Shown here one piece after another: positions 43,989 through 54,290 of a DNA stretch of 64,000 nucleotides (position 1 is its first letter; every line of letters begins with the position of its first letter). A model generated the notes under the pieces. That model was not told the DNA's origin, did not search any database, and was given only the letters and a program-made list of their open reading frames with translations. Source of the DNA: Dichetophora obliterata (Eukaryota; Arthropoda; Insecta; Diptera; Sciomyzidae); NCBI GenBank assembly GCA_963920525.1, contig OY986437.1, positions 56,802,830 through 56,866,829 on the forward strand, in the 5' to 3' direction. The translations under genes and the position numbers were made by a program.

Positions 43989-44004
43989 TGTCGTCCCGAA
44001 ACGG

Positions 44005-44008
44005 TTAA
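44005..44008 (+). repeat. TTAA target site, right side of piggyBac-family element
   Basis: Partner of 41547-41550. Confidence 0.9.
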
Positions 44009-45014
44009 GATGCTAATAATCTGCTCGAAATTTCAAAAATAAATCCTACTTAAGCTTTCTATTAATTTCACTGGGGCTCTTTAATCTGATGTTTTAAGAT
44101 GACTTAGTCAGAGTTGAACTTAAATATTATTTTCAAATCCACTTTTTTTTCCTTGTTAAAAATTTACAACAACTGACAGTATTTTAAAATTTTATTTACA
44201 GCGAGTACATTTGAATTGTTTTGTTGCAAGCAATTTGAGAGCGTTTCGCGTAACTGCAACCACAAAATTGGTTCAATCTGTAAGGCCCACACTTTCGCCT
44301 TCAGCGGATGATGATAACATCATCACCACCACCGTTATCACCATCCAAACACACCTTTCCACACCCATCTCTTTCACCACCTCGTACCAAACTCGAACAA
44401 TACATACTTGCACAAAATATATTGCCTTCGAAGCATATAAATATTTCAACGTTCGCAGCATGCAAGAACATTTGCCGCAATTTATGCCCACCTGCAATGT
44501 TGCTGCTGCTGCTGCTGCTCACTGGACTCTCAGGGGAAGCATCCTGAGGTGCGTGTGGTGTTTGTAGCACAGCACTTACACGGTCGGACTAACAGTATTC
44601 AATGCCTCAACAACAGCTACAATATCGGGAGCGTTTTGTCGCGATGCCATCACGTTGCAGCACCATGATGGGGTAGGGTTAAATAAATGGGCCAGAATGT
44701 CAGTCGGTTAAACCATTTTCAATGGTGTTTAATTACAAAAATATTGACAAAGTAACACAGCCATGTACATAAGTGTGTTGGTGTGCTTATGTAACAGACA
44801 GAGGCAGGATTATATAATATTACAAAAATAATTGCACTTTAATAAGTAGTAAATTTACAAAAAGTACTCAAATTTTTTAAGATTTTCAAGGTACCAGAAG
44901 AAAACTTGTCAATATTAAAAATGCAAGCAAAATTTAGCATGCTTCCGATATCTAAGAGGATATGTGTTTATGTGTTTGTGCGACACACAGGGCACTTTTT
45001 ACACCAGATATACG
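44009..45014. other. Stretch without recognisable gene
   Basis: A (TGC)n run of six units lies near 44500-44518. Overlapping ORFs on both strands at 44211-44570 reach 118 codons and the region is less AT-rich than average, but there is no domain I know and neither frame is clearly favoured. Confidence 0.4.
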
Positions 45015-45388
45015 TACACACTTAAAAATTTTGTACAGAATTTTTGAACCGTTCGGTGTGCCAGTGAGTAAGACACCGTTCGGTGTTAAAAAACACCGTG
45101 TCAAAGTGGTAGAATTAAATATTCGAAAGGGCATATTTTTTTAAACTGATCGGTGTAAAAAAGTAAATATCAAATATGATGTATTTTTTGTACATTACGC
45201 AAAATGATAATTTTTTCCAAAACTGATCGGTGTAGTTTTTTAACAATTAAATTAAAGGATGTTTTTAACAATTTTTATTTATTAGAATAGTTAAAAAAAT
45301 GGTATACTGTATAAAATGGACACTAAGGTCTTTGTTATTTTGTATCGTTTATTCGAAGCTAAAAAAATAACAATTGTGTATGTTAATA

Positions 45389-46073
45389 CACTCAAAAATA
45401 TTTGTGTGTAAATATTACTAATAACTGCGTCTATTCTACGAATTTTATTCTTAGTTTTCAGCCACGAATAGGATTCGTAGAATCGACGTATATTAGTACA
45501 TATTACCAATATTTTATTCGTAAAAACCAGCCAAAAAAAAAATCTGTCTGAGCTGGGGTTTGAAACTCGGCTCTTTAGTCTATGGGCCACGCACTCTACC
45601 AGTAGGCTACAGTCACTTGACAATCATACAGTTCCTTATGTTCTGTAGATGTTCTACAAACAAGGCTGAACGATTTCGGTTTTCAATTTTTTAGACTCTA
45701 CTAATAATTCGTATATTCTACTAATGTCAGCCTACGAATGAATTCTTTCCACTAATATTATTTTTCATTCGTAAATAGTACGAAAGCATTAGTAAATACT
45801 ACGAATGTAATGAAAGAAATTACAAAGTTATTCGTACTAGAAATTTACGATTATTATTATTTATATTCGTACAATGCACTAATACGAATTGATTTATTTT
45901 TGTTTACGAATATCATTAGATACTACATCAGGTATTAGAAAAATTTTACGAATGAATTCGGAAAGATATCACAATAAAAATACTTTGTATATTATACGAA
46001 TATTTGTAGAATGTACGAATATTTTGTTTACTAATATCTTTCGTAGAAATGTTACTAATAAATTTTTTGAGTG
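45389..46073. mobile_element. TA-flanked MITE rich in tacgaat motifs
   Basis: The ends cactcaaaaatattt and aattttttgagtg are inverted copies, with TA at 45387-45388 and 46074-46075. The interior is full of attcgta/tacgaat and ttactaat motifs, often as inverted pairs. A SINE copy (minus) lies inside, near 45531-45616. Its TIR resembles that of the larger element around it. Confidence 0.75.
45531..45616 (-). repeat. tRNA-derived SINE copy nested in the MITE
   Basis: On the minus strand: gtagcctactggtagagtgc (A box region), gagtttcaaacccc (B box), then cagctcagacag and a T run. It is the same family as 38253-38425. Confidence 0.75.
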
Positions 46074-46561
46074 TATGTAAAATGTATTGTACTACACATA
46101 GATATTTAATTATTCACATATGTATATTTACTTAACATTCAACGCAAAAACATAATATTATTTCTACTTGCATGTACTTACTTTTTGAACTAAACTATTA
46201 CACTTTTACAACGTAAATTGTTATGTTGAGGCTTAAATGCCTAAAAATTAAGTGCTTTTTACTTTGCAAGACTTTGTCTATAGAAATTATGAATATTTGA
46301 TGTTTATTGCAATTACTTTCGTAATTATGGTGGATGGAATATATTAATAATATTTTTTAACTAATAGCTCTCCCAATATTAAGCTATTAAACATTAACAA
46401 TCAGAGTCTTTTTAAATGTGACAATTATAGAATACAGAATGAAATACATTTTATGCCTGTGCACACAAAATTAGAATACAGAACTATTTAAGACCACATT
46501 AAAAGGGTCCAAATATTAGTTCTAATAAGTGTTAATTTATCTATTATTTTAATTGTATCTT

Positions 46562-47248
46562 ATTAAACCCTCGGCAACTCCTGAGAAATAAACCATCTGT
46601 GCAATGCCGAAAAGTGGTTATATGACAATCACTCGGCGCAATCCACTCTTGAAGAATGCAGAAGGACTTTCATATGTTAAGGTTTTGCTTATGCAGTCTC
46701 CAATTCCCTTGAATTCCTTTTCACCATCAGCCTTTTTAAGTGCTTGCAATCGAGTCTTGACTGCATCAAATGTGCTTACACAGAGCGCTGCACAGAGCTG
46801 CACAGAGCGCTTACACAGAGATCCAGCTACCAGGCCGGATAAAAAGGAACGCGAGAATAGAGCTTCACCAGAGCCATCATCGTGGTGCTGGCCTAAAGAA
46901 TTTAACATTTGCAAACAAAGGGAAGTAAACGATAGAGATTGATAAGACATACAACAAACTAGTTGATCCGATGCCCTTCTACAAGCCAAATATTCCCTTC
47001 CCTTTTATGATTTGTGAGGCGAGCTTAGTAGCTGATATCTTTTCCACTACTTTTCCAGCCAGTTTAGCTTCTGACGCAACACGTCCTGCATTCTGCATTT
47101 CAATTTTCAGTAACTTCATTGGAGTTGTGACTTTAATCTGGAATGCACCAGCTAATCTTCGAGCAACCATTTGACTAGCAACTGGCATTTTAGCATCTTT
47201 TGTTGTTAGTTCGTGACGAAAGTAATCGTTTGCAGTCAGTTTGATTGC
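46562..47248 (-). pseudogene. Mitochondrial glutamate carrier (SLC25A22-like) gene fragment
   Basis: Minus-strand blocks: AIKLTANDYFRHELTTKDAK at the right edge, LAGAFQIKVTTPMKLLKIEM (a carrier signature PxELxKIxxQ with Glu changed to Lys), GRVASEAKLAGKVVEKISA, IKGKGIFGL, SIVYFPLF, HHDDGSGEALF, FDAVKTRLQALKKADGEKEF, and near the left edge PLFGIAQMVYFSGVAEGL. This order is that of mitochondrial glutamate carriers, inner-membrane proteins that import glutamate with a proton. About the first 90 residues are missing; a possible splice acceptor (tttactaaaag) lies at the break near 47249. There are several frameshifts, a stop after IFGL, and a local duplication of gcgct..cacagag near 46780-46815. 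It lies inside the element 45017-47437. Confidence 0.85.
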
Positions 47249-47439
47249 CTTTTAGTAAACAATTTTGAATTTTTTTAACAATATCAATGTGTTTTCAATA
47301 GTGCTCTTCTGCTTTTCCTTTATTATTTCACACCGATTGGATAAGTTTGCATTTCACACAGAAATAACACCGTTCGGTGTCAAAAAAGTAAATATCCGCT
47401 CACCGATGTAAATTTATTTTTAAATATTTTTAGTGTGTA

Positions 47440-48087
47440 TATGCAAAATGGGTATAATAAAAAAAAAACTATTAGAATTCAATAATTTTTATATCGTAAG
47501 TATTTATTTAGAATTTTCCAAAATTTCTCAAGTCTTTTTTTGGGTTTTTCCTACTTTTTTATTTTAAAGGATTCGAAAGTTGTAACTTTACAAACTTTTT
47601 AATTTGTTCAATAAATAAATATTTTTTATCTTTGCAAACAATTTTCAAAGACGACAAATTGTTCAATATTTTTTCATTTCGTTTTTTTTTACCTTAAAGC
47701 TCTATTGCCTGTTGAAATTTATTAATTCGTGAAATTTTGATTTTAAATTGCAAATTATTGTTGTTATAAAAACTCTAAATAATATTTTCGATAAATTATT
47801 AAATTTTGAGTAAGTTCTTTAAATTTGAAAACCAAAAGAATCCGGAATAGTATGCACTACAGTGAGCATTGATATTTCTACTCTTATGAACAATATGATT
47901 TTCAGCCACCCTGATTAACCCTTTGAAAAAAAGTTTTAAATTTTATCACAAAACTTGTGTACATTTAAGATTTTTCACAATATTCCAATATATTTTAAAT
48001 AACAGATTTTACCTTACGTTTAGTTAACACTAAAAATAAAAAAGAGCAATCGTAAGCGATTCAATTTCTAGTTATTATTTTTAACTA
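47440..48087. other. AT-rich stretch, no gene seen
   Basis: Only poly-A/T-rich sequence without recognisable features. Confidence 0.4.
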
Positions 48088-48119
48088 CCCAGCAAACATT
48101 TTATGAGCCCTCGAATATA

Positions 48120-48570
48120 TAACTCAAACGCGTCATTTATGTGAGCGTTATATGAGTGTTCATAAAAATAAGTCATAAAAGAATCCTTTTTATGCGTGCT
48201 AATGAGTGTCCATAAAAAGGAGTCATAAAAGAATAATTTTTATGCGTGCTCATAAAAAGGACTCATAAAATAATCCTTTTTATGCATGTGTTATGAGTGC
48301 TCATAAAAAGGAGTCATAAAATAATACCTTTTATGCGTGTTTTATGAGTGCTCATGAAAAGGACTCATAAAAGAATCCTTTTCATGCATGTTTTATGAGT
48401 GTTCATAAAAAGGGCTCATAAAAGAATCCTCTTTATGCTTGTTTTATGAGTAGTAATAAAATGTAATCATAAAATAATACTTTTAATGAGTGTTTCATAA
48501 GTTCTCATAAAAAGGACTCATAAAAAAATATTTTTAATGTATATTTTATGAGTGCTCATAAAAAATACTT
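48120..48570 (+). repeat. Array of ~60-bp gagtgctcataaaaagga-type units
   Basis: About eight units, each with gagt(g/c)ctcataaaaagg, gtcataaaagaat and cctttttatgc blocks. They match motifs at 50340-50680. Confidence 0.8.
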
Positions 48571-49291
48571 AAAACATGTTAATTTTTATGCAGTCCTGTG
48601 ATTCTTGCGAATTTAATTCCTGTATAAAGTAGGCGCTTACTATGCTGGCGCCAAAATTCGGGGGATTCCATTCTTGCTGCGTTTTTTGTGCGCAGCAAGC
48701 ACTATACACAAAATTGATATATTTATTTTGAGTTTAAACTTCGAAGTGCGTAGCGGTGATTTCATTTTTAATTATTAAACATATTTTATACAACAAAAAT
48801 TCAAATAAGTTCTTATAAATTTTTCACGAATTGTCGCTAACAATAAAGTCAAGAAAACACTGCAAGAAGAGTCTTCGGACGTAATTAAATTTTTAAAAAA
48901 TAAAAAAATTCTTTTATAGCAGGAAATGGGAGAAAAAAGTGAAAAATATGAGGAAGCGAATGAAGAGATTTTCAACTATTGGACTCCTGATAATATTTTT
49001 TTTGAAACCATAGAGTCTTTATTGAGTAGTGGACAAATAAATATAAGAAAGCAAAAAAATAGACCCTCACGGGAATATTATTCGAAATTTTCAGATTGCC
49101 TTATTTTAAAAAATGTGTTACAATTATTCCTTTTTCCACACCAAAGTCACACCTTTTGACATCTGGATTGATGGTTTTTTGGTAATGAAAATTAATAAAT
49201 GGTCTGTATATTTGGTCAAATTTGGGAATTAAACCTGGAATCAGATGAAAATAATATACCAACATTTTAGTTTTTATCAATGCCTTTGTCA

Positions 49292-49420
49292 TTTTGAGGC
49301 GGACGTTGGTTGCTGAGTAAAATGAGTGGCTTGTATAGAAAGCTACAGAAGCAAGAGGTTGCCCGGGTATAATTTCCAGCTCAGACAGAATGTTTTTCAA
49401 TTGAAATAATATAAAACTTA
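49292..49420 (+). repeat. Decayed tRNA-derived SINE copy
   Basis: The cagctcagacagaatg junction followed by tttttcaattgaaataat matches the SINE at 38253; the A and B boxes are recognisable but mutated (gggtataatttcc for ggttcaaacccc). Confidence 0.55.
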
Positions 49421-49497
49421 AAGAATTAAAAATGTCTTTTAAAGCTTCTCGACCTCTTAACTCAAGTTGACCGCAAAAAAGAATGGCAATTCTAAAT

Positions 49498-50121
49498 TTT
49501 TTTTTTTTTTTTTTTTTAGACTGAACCAACGCTCAGGGGATGCCCCTATAAATGCGTCAGCATTGTGTTGATTCGGAAGATGGGTGATATTTAGTTGGAG
49601 GGTGGATAGATGGAGTAGTGTCGGTGAAGATTTTTTTTGAATTTGCACAGCTCAAAACTGCCGGGAAACACGCTCGCAGGGAGACTATTCCACAACTTAA
49701 CCGCGCGACTAAAGAACGAATTATCGCGGTAATGCGAGGTTCTATTAGGCATCGATGCAATGGTAAAGGGGTGGGCTTGGACAGCTGCCTGAGTGGACCT
49801 GGGAAACACACTGGTGGAGCTGGTGGCGTCAGGCCATGTATCTCCCTTGAACAATTTCCATGGTAATACCTTTACAGAAGGCTTAGGCAACCTACATTAC
49901 GTCGATGCTCAAGAGAGTTGAGAGAGGATGAAATACTTTCATCTCCTATCAAATATATCGCACGACGTTGAATTCGGTCCAGAAGCTCCAAATAAGATCT
50001 TGAAGCCCCTGCCCAAATGTGTGAATCGTACTCCATTTTCGGCCTAATATATGAGGTGTAGATCATGCGAAGATCAGCTGAAGTGAAATATTTTTTGCAC
50101 CGTTTTAGAAAACCTAGGCAC
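49498..50121 (-). mobile_element. 5'-truncated CR1/L2-like LINE 3' end with poly(A) tail
   Basis: On the minus strand the region encodes IYTSYIRPKMEYDSHIWAGA (50066-50010), LLDRIQRRAIYLIGD and, after a frameshift, SHYRDNSFFSRAVKLWNSLP and SFELCKFKKNLHRHYS. These are the C-terminal motifs of CR1/L2-like LINE ORF2. The 21-base T run at 49499-49519 is the poly(A) tail read from the other strand. A short ttctaaa at both sides (near 49488 and 50123) may be the target duplication. Confidence 0.8.
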
Positions 50122-50135
50122 TTCTAAAATCTATA

Positions 50136-50212
50136 ATCTACGGTGGAATGATGAACTGAATGAGCTGTACGCTGACATCAAGCGTACTCGTAATAAAGAA
50201 GTATTTTATTAC
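50136..50212 (+). repeat. 77-bp LINE scrap, identical to 51375-51451
   Basis: This block starts atctacggtggaatgatgaa and ends agtattttattac. It encodes RWNDELNELYADI, the C-terminal motif of RTE-type LINE proteins. The same 77 bases occur without a mismatch at 51375-51451 inside a different element. Confidence 0.85.
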
Positions 50213-50695
50213 ATATAAGGTATAAAAAAAATCAATTGAGCCTTTATTTTGAAAGTGTTAAAAAGAGTCATGATTTAAGTTTATAATATTTATATTATTT
50301 ATACTATATAATATTATAGTTATAAAATATATTTTTAGGAAGGAATATAAGGGTCATAAAATAGTCTTTGTTATGAGTTCTAAAAGAGTCTTTAATGTGA
50401 GTCTTAAAAGAGTCATTTATATGAGTCATAAAAGAGCATTTAATATGAGGATTTAATGAATATTTTTAAGAAAAAAAAATAGTCTTTAATATGAGTCTTA
50501 AAAGAGCATTTAATTGGAGTCATAAAATAATCTTTTTTTGCATCAAAAAAGAATCACTAAAAGGAGTCATATTGGGATGCCCTTAATCTCGGAAAAAAGA
50601 CTCAAAAAAGAGTATTTTTTGAGTGCATAATGATGATAAAGCCTCGTAAATAAGAGTCTAAAAGGAGTCTTAAAAGAGTCTAAATGTTTGCTGGG
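50213..50695 (+). repeat. Right-hand gagtcataaaa array and element end
   Basis: From about 50340, units such as gagtcttaaaagagtcattt and gagtcataaaagagcattta recur at 25-50 base spacing up to the right TIR. Confidence 0.7.
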
Positions 50696-50895
50696 TAATG
50701 TTCTTTGATGTACATGTATTTAAAATGTTTAGTGGAATTCACTCTTTAGTGTATTATGTGTACTGATTATTATTAAATCTGTATATATACTGTAAATCAC
50801 ACTGGTGATGAAATTTCAAAGCATTACACGAAAAAAATACAACAAAGCTACTTTGATGTTGTAAAGATACATATAAAATGTTACTTCTGAAGCTA

Positions 50896-51613
50896 CCCTA
50901 TAAGAAAATCAACTAATTTAAAAGTAATTGAAAAAGTAGTTTGTTGTCAACCACAACTGGTTGAAATTCTGACTTTTTTCCATAGATCTAACTCACTCAC
51001 ATATTTTGTATGGCGATGTCCGCTTAATAAGTCAATTGACTTCGTTTGCATATAATTTCAACTACTTGGAAACTAGTTGATTTTAAATTAGTTGATAATT
51101 AGTTTAAAATAAATCCATTAAAAACTATGTAGTCAATTTTGCATTTGTGCATTCACGAGCTTCTATGCAGAATATGGTCGGAAGAATGCATTCCGAACGA
51201 CTGGAATCTCAGTGTGCTCTTCCCAATCCACAAGAATGGCGATCTCTCTATTTGTGCCAATTACCGTGGGATAAGCGTTCTTAATATCATTTTCACGACT
51301 CTGAGCAGTTCAGGTGAAAAGACTTTAGGAGCCTTCGAGAGAAAGATTCTTCGTAAGATCTACGGACCCATCTGATCTACGGTGGAATGATGAACTGAAT
51401 GAGCTGTACGCTGACATCAAGCGTACTCGTAATAAAGAAGTATTTTATTACGAAAATATAATATGAGAAAATATTCAAATGTTTGTTCAAAACACAAAAA
51501 ATCAAAGGTGGTTCCGCCTTAATATAATACAAAGTAGTATTTCAACTACATGTTTATAAGTTAGTTTTTCAATTAATTGTTTTGAAAAAAAAAATCAGTT
51601 TGTTCTTATAGGG
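50896..51613. mobile_element. TA-flanked MITE with LINE scrap inside
   Basis: The ends ccctataagaa (50896-50906) and ttcttataggg (51603-51613) are perfect inverted copies, with TA at 50894-50895 and 51614-51615. Inner sequence is rich in aactagttga/tcaacta motifs on both sides. A fragment of an RTE-type LINE sits at about 51130-51451. Confidence 0.78.
51130..51451 (+). pseudogene. Internally deleted RTE-type LINE reverse transcriptase fragment
   Basis: The plus strand reads LLCRIWSEECIPNDWNLSVL and FPIHKNGDLSICANYRGISV (start of the RT domain), then jumps after LSSSGEKTLGAFERKILRKIYGPI to RWNDELNELYADI (protein C-terminus). The palm domain with the catalytic aspartates is missing, so most of the ORF was deleted. 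The motifs fit RTE/BovB-like elements. It ends with the 77-bp block also seen at 50136-50212. Confidence 0.75.
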
Positions 51614-51615
51614 TA

Positions 51616-52529
51616 TTTTTTTTTTTTTTTTTTTTATTGTGTGTGTACTTAGTGTTATTTTTTGACAGAAGTGCACTGTTGTAAGCATTAATACACAAAA
51701 GAGAGAATACCTCTATTGTTTTAATTGTCTTATGTAAATTGTATTATGTAATGGGGTTAATGTATTGTTTAGTTCTTCCTTACAAGCGCTAATATTCACC
51801 CTGTTTAACTGTCGTAGAACATATAATTATTTTGAATTAAACTTTAATTAGCTTAACAAATTATCTTTGTAATAAAAAAACTGGATTCCAAACAACTTAT
51901 TCTTTCAAATGTTATAGATTATAAACAGATATCTGGTCTAAAAAGTTCACTGTGCGGCGGTGGATGAAAGTTTAAGCGAACCTGAATGTTATAAATGAAT
52001 CCGTCAAATTCCATTTTTTTTTTTCAAAAAGTCATAGATCCAAATTGAATTGCGTTTTTCTAGTAAGTAATTAATAAGTCTGAGGAATGGACTCACTATT
52101 AATTTATTGTTACTAAAATTTTTTCATACCGCTGCACACTGCGTGGCCTATGGACAAAAATCAAAATTATTTGTGACTCGAAGCCTAACAATATTGGTAT
52201 CAATCGACAGTTAATTACATTAAAAAAATAAAAATAAAATATTTAGGGAAAATACTACGTTTTGGCTACGCTGTGACACTTCAAAGTTGAGATCTTTTTC
52301 AAAAAATTTTATGTTATTCATTGAGATGTTTTATTCAATTCGTTTTGGGTTCTCTTAAAGAAACAGTTATCAAAAATTTGTGTTTTGATTAAACTAAGCA
52401 AAGTAAAGTTTTTTATTATAAATAATATTTGAGTAAATAAATAAAATTAAAAAATTTTAGAAAACATGTACTTTGATATAGTTTTCAGTAATTTTAATAT
52501 TTATATCATTTATGGAATTTATATATATA
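51616..52529. other. AT-rich stretch, no gene seen
   Basis: It begins with a long T run (51616-51637). Nothing else recognised. Confidence 0.4.
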
Positions 52530-53841
52530 CAGGGTTGCCCATATTCGAAGCGTTTATTTTTTTATTTTTAAATAAATCAAAGAAACCACAATTTTTTGTC
52601 TGTTCGTCATGAATATCATTTATTGTAATTGGGTTCAAGTAGATTTGCTTACATTATTTATTGAATATGATATCTCGTAAATGGTCGCCATTGGCCTCTA
52701 CGACATATTGTGCCCGTTTTGCAGCATTTTCCATGGTTTTCTTCAACATTTCGATAGGAATGGCGGTTATTTCTTGACGGATGTTAGTTTTCAGCTCTTC
52801 TAGGGTCTTTGGCTTGTTGACGTAAACCTTTGATTTCAAATAACCCCACAAAAAGAAGTCTGGAGGCGTTAAATCTGGTGATCTTAGCGGCCAATCGAAA
52901 TCACCATTTTTTGACATCAAACGGCCAGGGAACAATTGCTTCAAAAAATCGATTGTAGTGCTGTTGTTGCCGTCTTGTTGAAACCAGTAGTGCCTGATAC
53001 GCTTTCGACGAACGATTGGCATGAAAAAATTGTTTATCATATCGCGATAACGCTCCTGATTGACAGTAACTCTGTGGCCATTATCATCTTCGAAAAAGAA
53101 CTGCCCAATGAGCATTTTAGCACAAACGCCGCACCAAACAGTGACTTTTGCATCGTGAAGAGGTACCTCTTGAATCTCTTGTGGATTTTCAGTGGCATAA
53201 ATACGGCAATTTTGTTTGTTTACCGTTCCGTTCAACTGAAAATGAGCTTCATCGCTCATGATAATTTTATGCCAAAATTGCTCGTCTTCTTCAGCCATTT
53301 CGATGACTCTTTGGGCCCATTCCAATCGACGTGGCTTATCGGTAGGCAACAATTTGTTTACCAATTGAATTTTGTACGGAAACAAATTCAAATCAACACG
53401 TAAAATGCGTTGTAAAGTGGATCGGGGAATGCCGAGCTGCTGAGAACGGCGATTTTGGGATGTTGTTGGTGACTGATCAATACTGGCTCGTACGGCTGCA
53501 ATATTCTCATCCGATCGCCTTGGTCGCTTTTTATTTGGCCTCTTTGGGTTACCAAGAGTATTACCAGTTGTAAATATTTCATACAAACGATAAATTGTTT
53601 TCTTGGAAGGCGCACTTTTCACTTTATTTATTTTTTTGAAAGCACGTTGAGTTTTCACTATTGACTTGTTTTGTTGAATGTAAATTTCAACAATTTTAGA
53701 GCGTTCGCGTGGCGTGTACTGTTCCATTGTAAACATTTGCTTGGAATGACGCTTCAAACGCGGTATGTCATTAGTCGATTTGGCATCACTGCGGAAAGTT
53801 ACAGTGTTGTCAGATGGGCGCTTCAAATAAGGGCTACCCTG
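52530..53841 (-). mobile_element. rosa-type (DD41D) mariner relative, copy 1, near full length
   Basis: The left end cagggttgcccatattcgaa (52530) and the right end (…gggctaccctg, to 53841) are inverted copies, with TA at 52528-52529 and 53842-53843. Length is 1312 bases. The same TIR bounds a second, internally deleted copy at 58694-59636. Confidence 0.9.
52654..53727 (-). CDS. rosa-type transposase, long ORF with 4-codon deletion at the second catalytic motif
   Basis: The chosen start is ATG 53727 (MEQYTPRERSKIVEIY); the frame is open further upstream, but the TIR lies there. Residues 1-120 form the helix-turn-helix DNA-binding part with GNPKRPNKKRPRRS, followed by LFPYKIQLVNKLLPTDKPRR. The first catalytic Asp is in IIMSDEAHFQLNG, the second in WFQQDG and the third in RSPDLTPPDFFLWGYLKSKV. 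Copy 2 has QQDGAPPHTTRTTIDF where this copy has QQDGNNSTTIDF, a 12-base in-frame deletion. Copy 2 gives 41 residues between the second and third Asp, the DD41D spacing reported for rosa elements. With the conserved APPH box lost, this 357-residue protein is probably inactive. Confidence 0.88.
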   Translation of the reverse strand: MEQYTPRERSKIVEIYIQQNKSIVKTQRAFKKINKVKSAPSKKTIYRLYEIFTTGNTLGNPKRPNKKRPRRSDENIAAVRASIDQSPTTSQNRRSQQLGIPRSTLQRILRVDLNLFPYKIQLVNKLLPTDKPRRLEWAQRVIEMAEEDEQFWHKIIMSDEAHFQLNGTVNKQNCRIYATENPQEIQEVPLHDAKVTVWCGVCAKMLIGQFFFEDDNGHRVTVNQERYRDMINNFFMPIVRRKRIRHYWFQQDGNNSTTIDFLKQLFPGRLMSKNGDFDWPLRSPDLTPPDFFLWGYLKSKVYVNKPKTLEELKTNIRQEITAIPIEMLKKTMENAAKRAQYVVEANGDHLRDIIFNK

Positions 53842-53843
53842 TA

Positions 53844-54290
53844 TATATATATATATTAATAAAATATATAAAATGAAAAATTTTATAAACTGACAAATTT
53901 CTACGTAAAAAAATCCTGTAAAAATAAGTGCCATTTTTTAATCTTCTAGCTCGGATTCTCCATAACCAGGAACTGCAAATAACTTTTCCTACTTGGTCCT
54001 ACAAATATTTTTTTTTGTTTTTTTTTTTTTGAAAAAATGCATAAAATAAAAAATTTCCGTGATATATAAAATTTATGTTGAAAATTTTTTTTTTGTTTTT
54101 ATTAATACCAATGGTCTCAAAAGTACAAAAAACAGTATTTCTACTAAGTATATTTTAGTTGTTATATTCAGATGACCAAACTGATTTCTTTTTTTTATTG
54201 CTTTTGTGCTTCTAAGAAAATTACTAAATTGTAAAAAGTTTTTTAACAGATTTTTTGGAGATGTGAACTATTTGTTTCGTTTTATTGTAG
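53844..54290. other. AT-rich stretch upstream of a transposase relic
   Basis: T-rich sequence; I see no earlier exon of the relic that follows. Confidence 0.35.

Larger units (their letters stand above)
41551..44004 (-). mobile_element. Nearly intact piggyBac-family transposon
   Basis: Perfect 14-bp TIRs, ccgtttcgggacga (41551-41564) and its inverted copy (43991-44004), lie between TTAA tetramers. Length is 2454 bases, standard for piggyBac. Four 16-base palindromic sites of the form gggaN8-tccc lie inside the ends. The transposase runs on the minus strand across nearly the whole element. Confidence 0.95.
45017..47437. mobile_element. TA-flanked DNA transposon carrying a host gene fragment
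   Basis: The ends are cacacttaaaaatttt (45017) and its inverted counterpart aaatatttttagtgtg (to 47437), with TA at 45015-45016 and 47438-47439. A repeated motif around accgttcggtgtnaaaaa lies inside both ends: near 45053, 45073, 45149 and 45222 on the left and near 47370 on the right. The core acaccgttcggtgt is a perfect 14-base palindrome. No transposase is encoded; the interior holds a nested MITE (45389-46073) and a mitochondrial carrier fragment (46562-47248). A TA duplication suggests the Tc1/mariner group. Confidence 0.65.
48088..50695. mobile_element. TA-flanked element with gagtcataaaa repeat arrays at both ends
   Basis: The ends cccagcaaacattt (48088-48101) and aaatgtttgctggg (50682-50695) are perfect 14-bp inverted repeats with TA outside (48086-48087, 50696-50697). 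Inside each end is an array of ataaaaaggagtcataaaag-type units (about 48120-48570 and 50340-50680). The middle contains a decayed SINE copy, a 5'-truncated LINE and another LINE scrap. No transposase is visible. Confidence 0.8.

Noticed and set aside
44211..44570. Overlapping open frames on both strands in a less AT-rich patch, 118 and 89 codons
   Set aside because: No recognisable domain, neither strand is favoured, and the (TGC)n run inflates the frames. I could not support a host exon.
46618..47188. A functional mitochondrial carrier gene
   Set aside because: Frameshifts, a stop after IFGL, a mutated signature and the loss of the first third rule out a working carrier.
52936..53403. 155-codon plus-strand ORF
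   Set aside because: Antisense shadow of the rosa-type transposase; the same shadow appears at 59092-59445 in copy 2.
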